Assembly: GCA_025642065.1 (NCBI GenBank)
Contig: JAODUP010000961.1
Coordinates: 1 to 64,000 of the forward strand
Source of the DNA: Paralvinella palmiformis
Taxonomy: Eukaryota; Annelida; Polychaeta; Terebellida; Alvinellidae
DNA: 64,000 nt
Direction: 5' to 3'
The notes under the pieces are model-generated. The model saw only the letters and a program-made list of their open reading frames with translations. It had not been told where the DNA came from and ran no database searches. A program made the translations under genes and the position numbers. Below are positions 11,475 to 24,062 of the stretch, piece by piece (positions within the stretch are counted from its first letter, which is position 1; the number at the start of each line of letters is the position of its first letter).

Positions 11475-12190
11475 TTTGTACAGTTATAGTTCAAAAGTGC
11501 TGGATGTCCCATTGCTTAAGCTATTTTTGTTTCTAATATTTTAATCTCATGGTTATCTTTAATTCCCAGAAGAGTGATTCTATTTTACTTCAAGATTCTA
11601 ATTTAATTATGGAATGTATATAAATAATATATTATATGGAACTGAACTTGTTGTCGATTAATTTTTTTAATTTAATAAAATCAACATACGAATACAGTCA
11701 ACAAATATTAAAAACTGGAACGATGTATATGTCGTGATGTAAATTTTATGCGTGTGAGGGGGGGGGGGGCGTGCGTGCGTGCGTGAGCCTTCGAGACATG
11801 TAGTATGCGACAAAATAAATAAATAGAGATAAATCACTTATTTGTAATAATCATTGAAGAATAAGAAATAAACTTTCCAATGTTTCATGATTGTAGCTCA
11901 AATATTAAGGAAGTTGAAGACTTTTTATTTATTCAAGAATGGTACATTTATGGCTTCTATTTTACGTGTATGGGAAGGTCTGTGACCTCAAAATCAAATT
12001 TCGCAAAACGTTTAATAACTCTCTTAATATTCAATGAAATAGCTTGATATTTTCAGCAGTTCATCACCATTTAATAACAAACAAATACAATGGAATAAAA
12101 AACAATAGTTGTTTTCAATGTGATTATGTTTGTTTTAGTTCACGACATCATAAACATTCTCATTTACAAAATATTTACATGATATTGTAC
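11475..12190. other. No gene recognised
   Basis: AT-rich, with a G-run and GCGT repeats at 11758-11784. Confidence 0.45.
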
Positions 12191-12191
12191 A

Positions 12192-12865
12192 TGTGATGTC
12201 TAAATAACTAAATACCTAACTGATATCTAATCTCTAATTGAGGTCTAAAAAACTAATTGATGTCTAAATAATTAAATAACTAACTGATGTCTAAATAACT
12301 AATTAATGTTTAAAAAACTAATTGATGTCTAAAAAAACAATTAATGTCTAAAAAACTAAATGATGTCTAAATAATTAAATAACTAAGTGATGGCTAAATA
12401 ACTAACTAATGTTTAAAAAACTAATTGATGTCTAAAAAACAATTAATGTCTAAAAAACTAAATGATGTCTAAATAATTAAATAACTAACTGATGGCTAAA
12501 TAACTAACTGACTAATCTCTAAAAAACTAATTGAGGTCTAAAAAACTAATTGATGTCTAAATAATTAAATAACTAACTGATGTCTAAATAACTAACTGAT
12601 GGCTAAATAACTAAATAACTAATTGTTATCTAAATAACTAATTAATGTCTAAAAAATAAATGATGTCTAAGTAATTAAATAAGTAACTGATGTCTAAATA
12701 GCTAACTGATGGCTAAAAAAACTAAATAACTAACTAATAACTAAATAACTAACTAATCTCTAATTGAGGTCTAAAAAACTAATTGATGTCTAAATAATTA
12801 AATAACTAACTGATGTTTAAATAAATAACTGATATCTAAATAACTAACTGATGACTAAAGAACAT
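12192..12865. repeat. Degenerate minisatellite of GATGTCTAAATAACTAA-type units
   Basis: About 670 bp made of irregular combinations of two words, TGATGTCTAAATAA and CTAAATAACTAAC, with variants GATGGCTAA and GAGGTCTAA. A higher-order repeat is visible: a block near 12290-12390 recurs at about 12400-12490. Stops in every frame; no function apparent. Confidence 0.92.
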
Positions 12866-13075
12866 AATTAATAAATCTCCAAGCACGAAACCACAAGCCA
12901 GCTCATATTTTGACAATTCATAATCTACTATACCGTCATATGTGTCGTCCGTTTGCCAGTAGGCGACTACATATTTCTTGGTGGATTTCCCAAACGGTAA
13001 ACAGCAAACCAGTCAAATCGTGCGTCAGCCAAATATGTTTCCGCACTTTGCTACAGACGATGATGAAGACGATTG

Positions 13076-13199
13076 CTATTTTGTCCAGTTTTACGCACCT
13101 GGTAGACCAAATGGGCCGAGCGACCTCCAAAAGTAATGAAGTGAAGTCAGAGATAAAACAACCTTCAGATATGCCCACGCCAAGATTCGAACACGGGTA
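13076..13199 (-). mobile_element. tRNA-derived SINE body, 5' end lost
   Basis: On the minus strand it reads CCGTGTTCGAATCTTGGCG then the family body to GGTCTACCAGGTGCG. The A-box half is missing: its place is taken by the (CTA)n end of the LINE at 13200. Inserted or recombined at that junction. Confidence 0.75.
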
Positions 13200-15965
13200 G
13201 TAGTAGTAGTAGTAGTATTTATTTCCAATTTCAATATCAAATAACGTATACATAATGCAATTGTACAAGTATATTACATATAAAGAAATTGGGGGACCAA
13301 TGTAGCCGAAACTGTCTTCCCATTGGCCCCGAACAATTATAGCTAATAATAGTCAGCTCAATAAAACGCCGTTTGTGTATTTGCAAGTCTGGTCGTGTGT
13401 GTATTGGAAGTATGTGGACCAGGTACCAAGGAATCATATCATTACCTAGACATGTGTGCATTGACAACAATAAGGGTTGTTGCATTTTACAGATGTGAGA
13501 AATTAGCTAAGATGTAACTTTTCAGGGTTTTCTTAGTTTTTATTTGAATTAAAGTGGAAAGGATACTATTCCAATTGTTCCATATAATGGGAAAATTGAC
13601 TAACGGCAACTTACTGGATAGTGCAGAGTTACATCGAGGTACATGCATATGACTAGATTGCCTTGTCACGCGATTTTCCTGTACCTCAGAATTTAGACGG
13701 AATAGGCCATCGAAGGATATAGGAAGTTCTTGTTAATAAAGTCGTCCATGAACAAACATACGTGGTATTGATACATGTCACTTAATTTTAAGATTTCACA
13801 ATTTTTGAATAAGGGATCGGTATGATTGTTAAAACCCCGCATTATTAATAATACGAATAGCTCTTTTCTGCAAAGACACAGTTTTCTGAAGGATTGATGA
13901 ATTGGCGTTCCCCCAAATTAGTAAACCATATGAGATATATGGTTGTATGAGAGCCAGGTATAAAGTTTTCAGACTGTTTTTTGGTAGGAATTTTTTTACT
14001 TGTTTTATGCCATATAAGGCCCGAGAAATCTTATTTTTCACGTAAATCAAATGATATTTCCATGAAAGAGTCTCGTCCAGAAAGACACCAAGAAATTTGG
14101 TGGTTTTCTTTTGGAATTGAGAACCAATTTGCTCTAAATGAGTACCCCCAACTGAAATGTCCAAGATGTTAAAATCCAAATTTTTGTACCACCTTTGAAA
14201 ACCATATATTTTGTTTTGTTTTTATTTAGCGAGAGACCATTTGCACAAAACCATTCAAATAAGTTATTCATTTCACATTTGCCCTTTGATATAAGGTGGA
14301 AATATCAGTATCACTAATGATTAAAGAAGTGTCGTCTGCAAAAGATAATATATGTGCATTTGTGGATTTTGATATATCATTAACATATATTAGGATAGCA
14401 AAGGACCTAGGATAGACCCTTTGTGGTACCCCACAGTTCATGAATTCAATATCTGACTTCGTTTTACCGATTTGAACATATTGTTTCCTATTCACAAGAT
14501 AACTGGCAAACCATTTGTTGGCGACTCCCCTAATACCGTAGAAATTTTAATTTATTTAATAATGTGTCTGTCTTTATAACATCAAATGCTTTTGAGAGGT
14601 CGCAGAAAATAGATAAGGTAACTTGCTTGGGAGTCGAATTATTAGCTATTGCACATTGATTTAATAAATGTATAATTGGGTGAATTGTTGAGTGTTTTCA
14701 CGAAAACCATACTGATGTTTGTAAAGAATATTATTACTATTGAGGAAGCTCATTACCTTGTTATACATTATCCTTTCAAATATTTTCGAAAAAGCTGGGA
14801 GAAGGCTGATGGGTCTATAGTTTTTTAATTCAGTGGGATTAGCTGATTTGTGTATTGGAATTACCTTAGCTATTTTCAGTTGATTGGGAACAATACCGGT
14901 AATTATTGATCTATTTATAATGTTGTCAATGGATATTTAATGTATTCAATAGATTCCTGGAGTAGTTTGGAGGATATTTCATCATGACCTGTACTAAGCT
15001 TAGGTTTTAATTTGTTTGTGATTTCGAGGACTTGATCTGGTTCTATAGTTTCCAAAAATATACTGTTTATTTGAGGTGTTTTCAAATAGTATTAACTTTT
15101 TTGTACGTTTTAGGGACATTTTCAGAGGTGGTTTTCCCCAAATTTTTTAAAAATACTTATTAAACTATTTGTTATTTCAGTTTCACCTGAAATATATTTG
15201 TTGTCTATTTTGAAAGTCTGGGGCCCGTTAGATTTGTCGTTTTGTTTACCATTGCTTTTTTAGTACTGACCACGTGTTTTTCATATTGTTTTTATTTAAT
15301 TCTAGGAGATGGGAGTAATACTTTTTAGCTCGCGCTTGGCTTTATTGAATAAATTCAAGTAATTTTTATAGCATTTAATGTTTTCGTCAGTTGGTTTACT
15401 AAGTTTCTTTTTAAATAACTTTCCTTATGTCTGGCAGATGCCAATAATCCGGTTGAGACCCATGGGTCACGTTTCATGTATTTCTTATTGAATCGTTTTT
15501 AAGCAAAGGAAATGTTTCGTTGAATATAGTTTTATAGATTGACATGAATTTATCATAAGCGGAGTTAGGACAATCATAATTTATTATTTCAGAAAAATCC
15601 CTATCACATAGCAATTGTTTAAATTTTGTCATGTTGGTTTTAGTAAATTTCCGTTTAGAATGAATGTAGGTTTATCGGTATTTCTGTTTGAATCATTTAC
15701 AATATAGAATGTACCGAAGTGATCCGCCACATCAGTTAAGATAATTCCTGATAATGTGTCTTTGCAGGTCAGATTAGAATAGATATGATCAATCAGGGTA
15801 GCCCACGTGTGGGTCACTCTGGTTGGCTTGTGAATAACTGGCAAAAAACCTCGAATAGAATACCATCAACATAGTCCCTTGTTTTATCATTAGTTCCATA
15901 TTTCAATAAGCAAATATTAACATCACCAAGAATCAGGCTTATTTTCCCTAGTAGTAATTTCCAAA
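13200..15965 (-). pseudogene. Jockey/CR1-like LINE, near full ORF2 but broken
   Basis: Degraded reverse transcriptase and endonuclease on the minus strand. In order: endonuclease end (ILGDVNICLLKYG near 15900, PVIHKPTRVTHTWATLIDHIYSN at 15770-15840); RT with palm motif ILSFADDTSLII (about 14340); thumb part FLGVFLDETLSWKYHL and LIQPYISYGLLIWGN (13880-14100); C-terminal NFPIIWNNWNSILS (about 13560-13600). Multiple frameshifts and stops make it dead. The 3' end is a short (TAC)n tail at 13198-13216. The catalytic FADD residues are intact in the DNA, but the frame is not. It supplies the bulk of this 2.7 kb stretch. Confidence 0.82.
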
Positions 15966-16078
15966 TACAAACAGGAGGTTAAAAAACGGCGATGGGGGTT
16001 TTTCAAACAAATTAAACTTTAGAACATTATCTACATTTTTATATGTTTTTATTTTTTTTAATGATTTTTTCAAGGGGG

Positions 16079-16241
<163 letters not shown>

Positions 16242-16259
16242 ATGTTACATATAATAAAG

Positions 16260-17150
16260 GCGTGGGCTCAGGTTTTCGTGATGTTTATAATTCTTACAGA
16301 ATTATGATCAAACGACTACTACCTAAATAGAAAACAAATTTTATATATTAGTACATATATAACGCAGCTATAACAGGAAATAAAGCATATATATCAGTAC
16401 ATATAATATCTATTATAATAATTATAATACCTCCGACAATAGCAGAAATAATAGTATTTTCACTCAGCCCAAAATAGCACGACTAGTTTGGGTTATAAGA
16501 AACTTATCGGGTGCAGTATGTGTCTAAAGTATTTTAATTTTCTAGCCAGCAATATTTATACTTGAATTTCCTCAGCTGTTTGAATTTGGGAACCAGAATC
16601 TAGAAACGTTAACCTTGTAGCTCTTTTGTTCAGAAACGAGCGTTGTTACTATAACTTCAAAACAACTGAAATGTCAAACTGGAGTAATTGAAAATAATCC
16701 AACTTTCCAATTTTTCTCTTCTTCATAGCTGTAAAGATACCAAAAACACATATTAATAGTAATTAATTAGTGTACTGAAATCTGACTGCTGTCAGTAATG
16801 AAATGGTTGTTGTTGTTTGTCAGAGATCTACTTCAGGAAATATTGCTTGTTTTACTAGCACATTAGGGCTGAGAATTTTATTGGGTTTAAGTTGTTTTAC
16901 TGGAGATATGTTAAAAGAAAACCTATTCAGGAGCTCCAGGAGACATTGTTAAATATAACGTTTCCTACATTTTGCTAGAAACCAAGGAACCAGCTAGATT
17001 TTTGTGTTTAGAATAAGCTGTGATAATTCTATATTCATAATCATTCAACACTTCTTTCTGTTGGAGAACGTTAGCCGTTTTTGTGCTACTATGTTAGCCG
17101 TTTTTGAAAATGGTACCACAAATGGGACAACGTCCTCATTTTGTATAGGT
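16260..17150. other. No gene recognised
   Basis: No coding motif. Repetition of TTAGCCGTTTTTG at 17071 and 17095. Confidence 0.4.
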
Positions 17151-18027
17151 TTTATAACATCTTCATATCTTTTCTAATTAAGACCTCCCGGTTCTAATGT
17201 ACCTAGGGAATCTATCCAAAATGTTTCCCGAATTAATCTATTTATCTTGTCTTGAGTGTATGAACCGGTAGTAGGTATGCTCAATCGGAACTAAATCATA
17301 ATCTTCTAGAGATGGTTCGGGCAAGTCTTTATTTATCCGTGTATGTTCTAGAAGATGGGTGAATAACGCAGAAGACATCACTTTGGAATTAATCGCAAAT
17401 CTGTGGCCATTCATTCTAACACGCCATTACTCTCGCCTACATACTGTTTAGAGCAACGTAAACATTCACAGATATATATTATGTTAGATGAGCTACAGTT
17501 TAAACTGCCTATTATTCCATGTGTTTTATAGGTAACTGTACTTCTCGCATGATCTACATCTGCTAATCCCGCATGGTTTTGAACACCACTGACTATTTGT
17601 AGGATTAGTCGGATTAATACGACGTTGTTGTTTTTGTAGTTCACGGACAGTTTTACTTTAATATGGCGTAGCCATCTTTTGAATAATTCCTTTTGCATAA
17701 TGAATGAGACAATATCTGCCATGCTTCATCAAAATCTGTAATTTTTGAACAAATCCTAAACAAACGTGAGATCTGAGACTTCAGGATTCCTTGAAAGGTA
17801 TGTTTAGGGTGAAAGGAATCCTTATGCAAGAGTTGATGAGTATCTGTCGGTTTAAAGAAGACCTTTGTTAATAATTTTTCTCTGGATCTTAAATATGGTT
17901 GTATCCAAGAAATCAATTTTTTGCTTATTTAATGTAGCCTAATCGGTGGTTCGTTATTATTTAAACTATCCAAAAATCCATAAAGCCTTTTTTCCGTGGG
18001 GCCACACAATAAATATGTCATCTAAAT

Positions 18028-18030
<3 letters not shown>
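17150..18030 (-). pseudogene. Penelope-like element remnant: RT end plus GIY-YIG region
   Basis: From high to low coordinates the minus strand reads TRYLDDIFIVWPHG (RT palm YLDD, about 17985-18030), VFFKPTDTHQLLHKDSFHPK, TFQGILKSQISRLFRICS, then a linker and SSNIIYICECLRCSKQYVGES (start of a GIY-YIG endonuclease), and later ETFWIDSLGTLEPGG-like sequence near 17200. That domain order (RT then GIY-YIG) defines Penelope-like elements. Several frameshifts and stops; the upstream RT is replaced by a GT microsatellite. Not functional. Confidence 0.8.
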
Positions 18031-18117
<87 letters not shown>

Positions 18118-18120
18118 AAA
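18031..18120. repeat. (GT)n(TA)n microsatellite
   Basis: Begins within three codons of the YLDD motif of the Penelope-like remnant. Confidence 0.96.
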
Positions 18121-20800
18121 ATATATATGTATATATAATATATATATAAATATATAAAGTATGTATATATATGTTTGTATATATATGTGCGTTGGGTGTG
18201 CGTGCATGCGTGCATATGTGCGTGTAAAACCAGTGACACATAAATTCTTAATAAATACAACTAATTGGAACAATTATATTTTCGGCAAACTAATGGTATT
18301 TTCAAAACGGAAATTTAAAATAAACCCAACAATTACTGTCATCACGTCAACCTTGCTCAAAGAGAAGCCCCTTCAACATGAACTGTCCCAGCGGACGTTA
18401 TGATTGTCACAAAGGTAACGCGTCACCGAAGAACGTGCGACACCTGGTGATTACAGGTAACACCTGTGTTTCTGTTATTCATGCTTCAAAATGGGGTCAA
18501 CAGCCATGTGTAGGAAACGGAGTAAAGGTGAAAACAGGTATAATTCTTTATTTTACTTTCCAGTTTATTACGTATCTCTTCACAGAAAACAATTACGCGC
18601 CTACGATTGCATTTAGTTTGCTAAGTGGGAAAAGGTTTAAGCTGGAAGCAGTCGCGCGCTTCGAAATAAAAACAGGTATGGTGAATCAGACAGGTATTAT
18701 AAACTGTGTTATGATCGCTTTTCTTCAACTCGTGAGGGTCACTGTACACCGGAGGAGGTATCAAACCTATGATATGGTTGAGATAATCGACATCTAGGTT
18801 TTGGTACTATCTAGATAATTGGTTAATCGAACGTATTTACCTATCGAGGTGTAGTATTCAATAATGAAGTTGATTCTATTAATCTATAGTGGTACATTGG
18901 AAATGAGGGATGTACCCGTGTTCATGTTTGATTTTGAATTAAAATGTTTTTAGAATGCGTTTTGATCTGATAAATTTTGTATGATATATTAAACTATAAT
19001 ATACTAATAAACTAAAGTAACATAGGTCACACAGTTCTGTAAAGTGTGTATATATCGTGTAACATAGATTACTAGATTTTGATATAATTAGTTAGAAATG
19101 CTGGAATGTTTAGCATGGATTACAGGTGTGTTGTGTATTTACAGTCATGTTTGCTTAAGTTATAATTCGTTTTCTAAGTACTACACATGCACCTGTGCTA
19201 AGTCTACGGGCTCGGTGAAAACATAACATCGTCCCTCGTATATCTGCCTTCCCAATGTTGGTTGGTTGGTTGGCTGAGATTATTGTCATCGGTGTTTTAA
19301 AATCTAAATTGAGATTCATCTCAAGTGTGAGCTAAACATTGAGTAATATACTAATAATAGACTGTGTCTGTTTTTGTATTGTCGATAATTAAATGAATGA
19401 CTTATTTCATGGCCGGTGTGGACAAATGCTAGAGGAATGTCAAATATGCCAGGAAATATCTTCACCAAACCAGCATCATATCTGCTGGTGTAATGAAGGG
19501 CTACTATTAGTACTATATTTTATATTTGTGAATGTTATATCCAAACAAATCTACCTAACAAACAAATTAATATATTGAATCGTTTGGATTTAAATTAGTT
19601 TTTATATTAGCCACTAGCTGTATGTAGTCAGTACAGGATAAATTTGTTGTCTAAATGTTTTCAGGTTATATATATTAAGATCTATTTGAAACATCAATAT
19701 ATACGCTGGTTTGGTATTTTAAATTGATCTGATTCTAGGATTTATTGAAGTAATTTCACTGATGAAATGATGTACATAAGTTAAATTTGTTTATTGGTTA
19801 TATTTTCAAATTTTGTGAAAACTGTATTTGCCTTAATCCTCTTCATCCCGGATGGGACATAAGGCTACAACAATAATTGTTGTTTTTATGCTGTTGGGAT
19901 GTTAGCCCCACCCTTAACATAGAGGACCAGGTGCTGGGTTTTGTCTGGTCCCTCCTTTGATATTGGCCAGGCTTGGTTAGACCTGGCAGGGGTTTTAGTC
20001 CCTGCTGGTACTAAGCTCCCAGAGTCCTTGAGACAGCAATCCTCCTCACCATCAACAAGGCACCAGCACAGAGGGGGTTGAACTTGTGTATAGGTATTAA
20101 ATTCTGCATTAAATGTCATGGAGATACAGAGAGAGAGAGAGAGTGTGTGATATAAAACTTAATCTAAGCATAACGTTTTACAACTGACATGCTCTCATGT
20201 TATACATGAATCAGACCTTGTCACAGTCTCGGTCATTTGTGATATATTTAAATAAACACACACACTTTACACCTCTCACTATGGTGTATTATGACCACTG
20301 CTACTTAATGATATTCCACCAGCTGCTCGTTATGTTCAGTGTCGTTATAGTTATGACCCGCTAATTTTTGTCTCTTCCATTTATGTATGATGCTAACATT
20401 TTAACATCTCCAAAACTTAGACAACTCTTTATAGCAGTGTCTGAAACATTTGTGTATTCGCACTCCCAGCACTGTTTATGATTGTTATGATCAGAATAAC
20501 CATTATATGGTGATTCCGACATGATTTTTAGGCCTTTGATTGAGCTCTGTCGTGAGCAGATATCAATGTAAAGCGATCCACTGGTTCGGTTATGGAGTAA
20601 ATTACTTCAGTGGAAAGATGTCATTTATAGAATGAACACAAGCATCAATTAACACATGCTACTGGCAATTTTATTTATCTCATTTATTTGATTCATATAC
20701 ACAAACTTTTTAATATAATTCTCCCAGTGCTTTAATTGAGCATTACAATGTGACAGTGGTTGCAACAGTGCACTGCAAACCCACACTTAGCTTGTTGGTG
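18121..20800. other. No gene recognised
   Basis: A 139-codon frame at 18378-18797 shows no known domain and has repeated ACAGGT words. It could be non-coding. A GC-richer patch at 19890-20110 resembles a mobile-element scrap but is unidentified. A short GA run lies at 20125-20145. Confidence 0.35.
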
Positions 20801-20879
20801 GATAGGGTTGGCCAAAAGCCGACTGATACTTGTATTGTGGTGGCTTTTACTGGCTGATTGATTGCTGATTATATTTGAC

Positions 20880-21130
20880 CACAGATATATACTTATGGTA
20901 TATATCTGTGGCTGACCATGTACATGCAGCGACAAAGGCTTCACTTAATACTCCATCTCTAGTTGTTTTTGGTTTCTAATTTCACTGTAGCCAATTACAT
21001 GTAAGTGCCATGTGATAGTCATACTTGTGGTGTATATCTGTGGCTGTACATGTACTCACACAGTGACAACGGCGTTGCTTAATCCTCCATCTCTTGTTGT
21101 GTTTGGTGTTTCTGATTGCACTGCAGCAAT
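20880..21130. repeat. Imperfect tandem duplication, about 130-bp units, with palindrome
   Basis: Unit 1 (about 20885-21010) and unit 2 (about 21024-21140) share GTATATATCTGTGGCTG, CTTAATACTCCATCTC or close variants. Unit 1 begins with a 34-base hairpin, arms CCACAGATATATAC and its complement at 20879-20912. Confidence 0.7.
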
Positions 21131-21293
21131 ATATCTGCTAATCTTTCACATGAAATTATAGTTACACATGGTTAGCATCGTGGGTGGCTTCAATACAGCC
21201 TAAGGGTTATATAAGCTGGGAGAAAAGAGAACTTAAATCATGAAATGTAATACATTCTAAAACCAATTATAAAGTGCCATATTTGACTGCAAC

Positions 21294-21473
21294 ATGGGGA
21301 AATCAAAAGATGTAATATGGAACTTTTATGATGACAAGTGTCAAAGTGATATTAGTAAGAGTGTTCTACGACTGAAATGTCACATAGAAAATTTTCCAGC
21401 CCTTCGCAATATTCAAAAGAAGAGAACATTTGATTGTATTGAGAACGATGAAACTTTGTTTCTCGAACGTTGA
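21294..21473 (+). pseudogene. BED-finger-like fragment of a hAT transposase
   Basis: A 59-residue frame starts MGKSKDVIWNFYDD and contains LRLKCHIENFPALRNIQKK. The start and the L-x-x-H half-site resemble BED zinc fingers of hAT transposases, but the Cys pair (C-x-x-C) between them is missing, an internal deletion. A stop follows and no transposase core is downstream. Confidence 0.45.
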
Positions 21474-21778
21474 TGTCACACAGACCAAATTGATAAATAA
21501 ACTTGGACTATCTAAACTTAAAAGCAGCTAAATTAGTACCATGCTATCGATTTCTGAGAGGCAAAGGTGAAATTGACTGGTGAGATTTCAATGAGATTAT
21601 GAATAAATATTTATAAAAGTATTTTGTTATCCAAAACATTGTAATCAATCAATAAAGTTTTCAATCAGCCAGTATTAGCCAATATCAGCCACTTGGATAG
21701 TAAAAGCCAGGCCAGCTTAAAACCGGGGGTTGGTGGAATCTGACCAACCCTGTTGGTTGGTCTCCCTATGGAGCAATT

Positions 21779-21932
21779 GGGGGCACCTCTTTGGTCTAAC
21801 TGGTTGTGTGTTTGATCACTACCATCTGAGTTTGAATCATGGCATGGGCATATCTGAAGTGTGTTTCATCTTTCACTTCGCTTCATTACCTTTGGAAGTC
21901 GCTCAGCCCATTTAGCCTACCTTGTGCACAGT
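21779..21932 (+). mobile_element. tRNA-derived SINE, old copy
   Basis: Begins GGGGGCACCTCTTTGGTC, B-box-like GAGTTTGAATCATGG, then the family body through CCCATTTAGCCTACCTTG. It ends at TGCACAG and lacks the ATC-rich tail. Confidence 0.75.
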
Positions 21933-22664
21933 GTTCTGGATTGAAAGATTAATTTCCGAACTTGTCTTCGCCTGGTAATGCAAAGAAAGTTTTGCTGATA
22001 TATGGATGCAAATCGCCCTTTTCAGTAGGGAATAGAGTAGATGATCCCTTACAAAAAGCAGGCAGCAGCTCACCTTTGGTGGCCTGTAAAAAGACTGCAA
22101 CGCTATTGCTGTGGCGTTGCTGGAAGGAGATGAGGGGGTGGGATGTTAACTCCTGGCCGTGTGGTAGTGGCACTAATGGAAGGGGAGTTTTAGGGGTTTC
22201 CAGTGAAAAAGTTGGGAAAATGGAGTAATTTGTGCATTCTTGGCCACATTTTCGCGAAAACCAGAGCAGCTGACCGATTTTCTGGCAATAAAATAAGTGA
22301 CGTGGGTCTGTAAAATAGACCACGTGTAGCGTCAGACTTCTGCTGCTATTGAAAATGCTGCAAATCCAAGAGAATGAATTTCAAGTGTCAGTGTACTTCT
22401 CTCTGTTTGGGTCATCAGAGGTTATGTTTATATCGGCATAGATATTAGGCTGTAAACAGTAGATCTGTTATAGACTTGAATACATTGGCTCGGATCTGTT
22501 GTAGAAAGAACGTATGTGTTTTTATGGCAACAACTGTGACTTCAAATCTGAATCCTACACATGATTTTGAGACTTCGTCAGACATCAGGGAGTCACTCCC
22601 CTGGCCGTAATTGTTCCAGATTTGACCAGTGCTGTGTGTAAACAAATAGCTTGCTTACTATATG

Positions 22665-22800
22665 GCTGAACTGGTAATGTGGTTGAGCACTGGGTTCCAG
22701 ATCTTTGATTCAAACCCCAACTACTGTATATGTCTGAAGGATATTTAATCTTGCCTCATCGCCTTAGGATAATGCCAGACTCATTCAGTCTATTGCACGA
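22665..22800 (+). mobile_element. Very diverged tRNA-SINE-like copy
   Basis: A-box-like GGCTGAACTGGTAATG, B-box-like GATTCAAACCCC, then GTCTGAAGGATATTTAATC resembling the SINE body. Weak similarity. Confidence 0.4.
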
Positions 22801-23700
22801 AATTAGTTTTAAACCAACTAAGTTTGATTTCTTGGCACTAATTAGTCATAATATGAGCTAAACACAATCTCATTAATGTCTTTGTGTGGATCATTTACTA
22901 CATGCGTCATATTAATGAGGTATGATTATGACTTAAGAAGGCCACCGTAAGTCAGGTGATATACTGTCTACATCATCATTTGACAGGTTTATTGATATCA
23001 GTCACACAACCTAATTTGTTCTTTTCTTAATTGATAATACAGATGACATCAGATTATTGTGTAGAATGGCTGCTGTGATAATGATCTTTGTTATAGGTAA
23101 TGATCATTCTATGTAAACAAGGACTTATTGTTATGCCATACTTACTTGAGAGGTAAACTGTGTCTTGTGTATAATAAGAAATATTCTCTCCTAAAATGTT
23201 CATGAATAACCATGGCCTGTATATAGAAATATACTAAATTTAAGGTTGTACATTTTATATAATATGATTTATATTTCCTGAATAATCTTTTTTTCTGAAT
23301 TTTGTAATCTTTTATTGATGATTCCTCACATTATATCAATAGATTCATTTTTGACAAATCATGATGATATTTTAGGTGCATTTATGGATATATTCAACAT
23401 ATAAAGTTAACACACAACTGAATAAAAAATTATAAATCAACATAATTTTATGTATTGCATCAACTGGAAATATATTTAGATTTTTAGTTCTGGAATTAGA
23501 ATTGACCCAATATCTGTCCTGTCATGGAAAATTACGGTCAGGGAATTTAATAATTAATACTTCATTCTACTTTCAGATAGAGTGTGCCAGAAAGAAGTTG
23601 GGTCGGTTTGACATTTTAGTTGGCCTTGCTATGTTGCTGCCCTGAAGCAGCAAGTTTATGAGATTTGTTAAAACAAAGAGAACGGAACAAAACATTAATC
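22801..23700. other. Upstream region of the two-pass protein gene
   Basis: AT-rich; presumably holds the promoter and 5' leader of the gene that starts at 23701. No specific element can be identified. Confidence 0.4.
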
Positions 23701-24062
23701 ATGTCATCTCATCATTCTCGTGGTCCACTGCCGAGCCACGGCAGCACCATGACAAACGAAGAGCTCCAACGTGTGCGATACATGGCTCACATGGAGCGGA
23801 GAGCACGCCCTCCGACCTTTCGTCCTCTGACTATAGTTGTGGTGGTGCTTTCGCTCGGACTCTTCATCATTGGTTTGGTCATGATCGTAATTGCTCACTG
23901 GCCGGGAGTTTCGGGTGGAGATTCACTGAAGATTGCAGGAGGTGTCCTATTGGCTGTTGGAGGGGTGATATTTATAATATCCATGATTGTGACGTGCGTT
24001 TTGCGAAATCAGGAACGGGAACGATTTGAGAAGAGTATAGCAAGTCTGCAAGCATCACGAAG
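23701..24062 (+). CDS. Shared exon with both transmembrane helices
   Basis: Encodes the basic N-terminus (MERRARPPTFRPL) and both helices. A G-x-x-x-G-rich second helix (GGVLLAVGGVIF) may pack against the first. The frame continues only 4 codons past the donor before a stop. Confidence 0.8.

Noticed and set aside
12192..12865. CRISPR-like regular array
   Set aside because: Units vary in length and have no constant repeat with unique spacers; the window is eukaryotic.
18378..18797. 139-codon ORF on the plus strand
   Set aside because: No domain, no splice partners, irregular composition with repeated ACAGGT words; a random open frame is more likely.
19886..20119. 77-codon minus-strand ORF in a GC-richer patch
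   Set aside because: Looks like a mobile-element scrap, but no family motif could be named, so no gene call is made.
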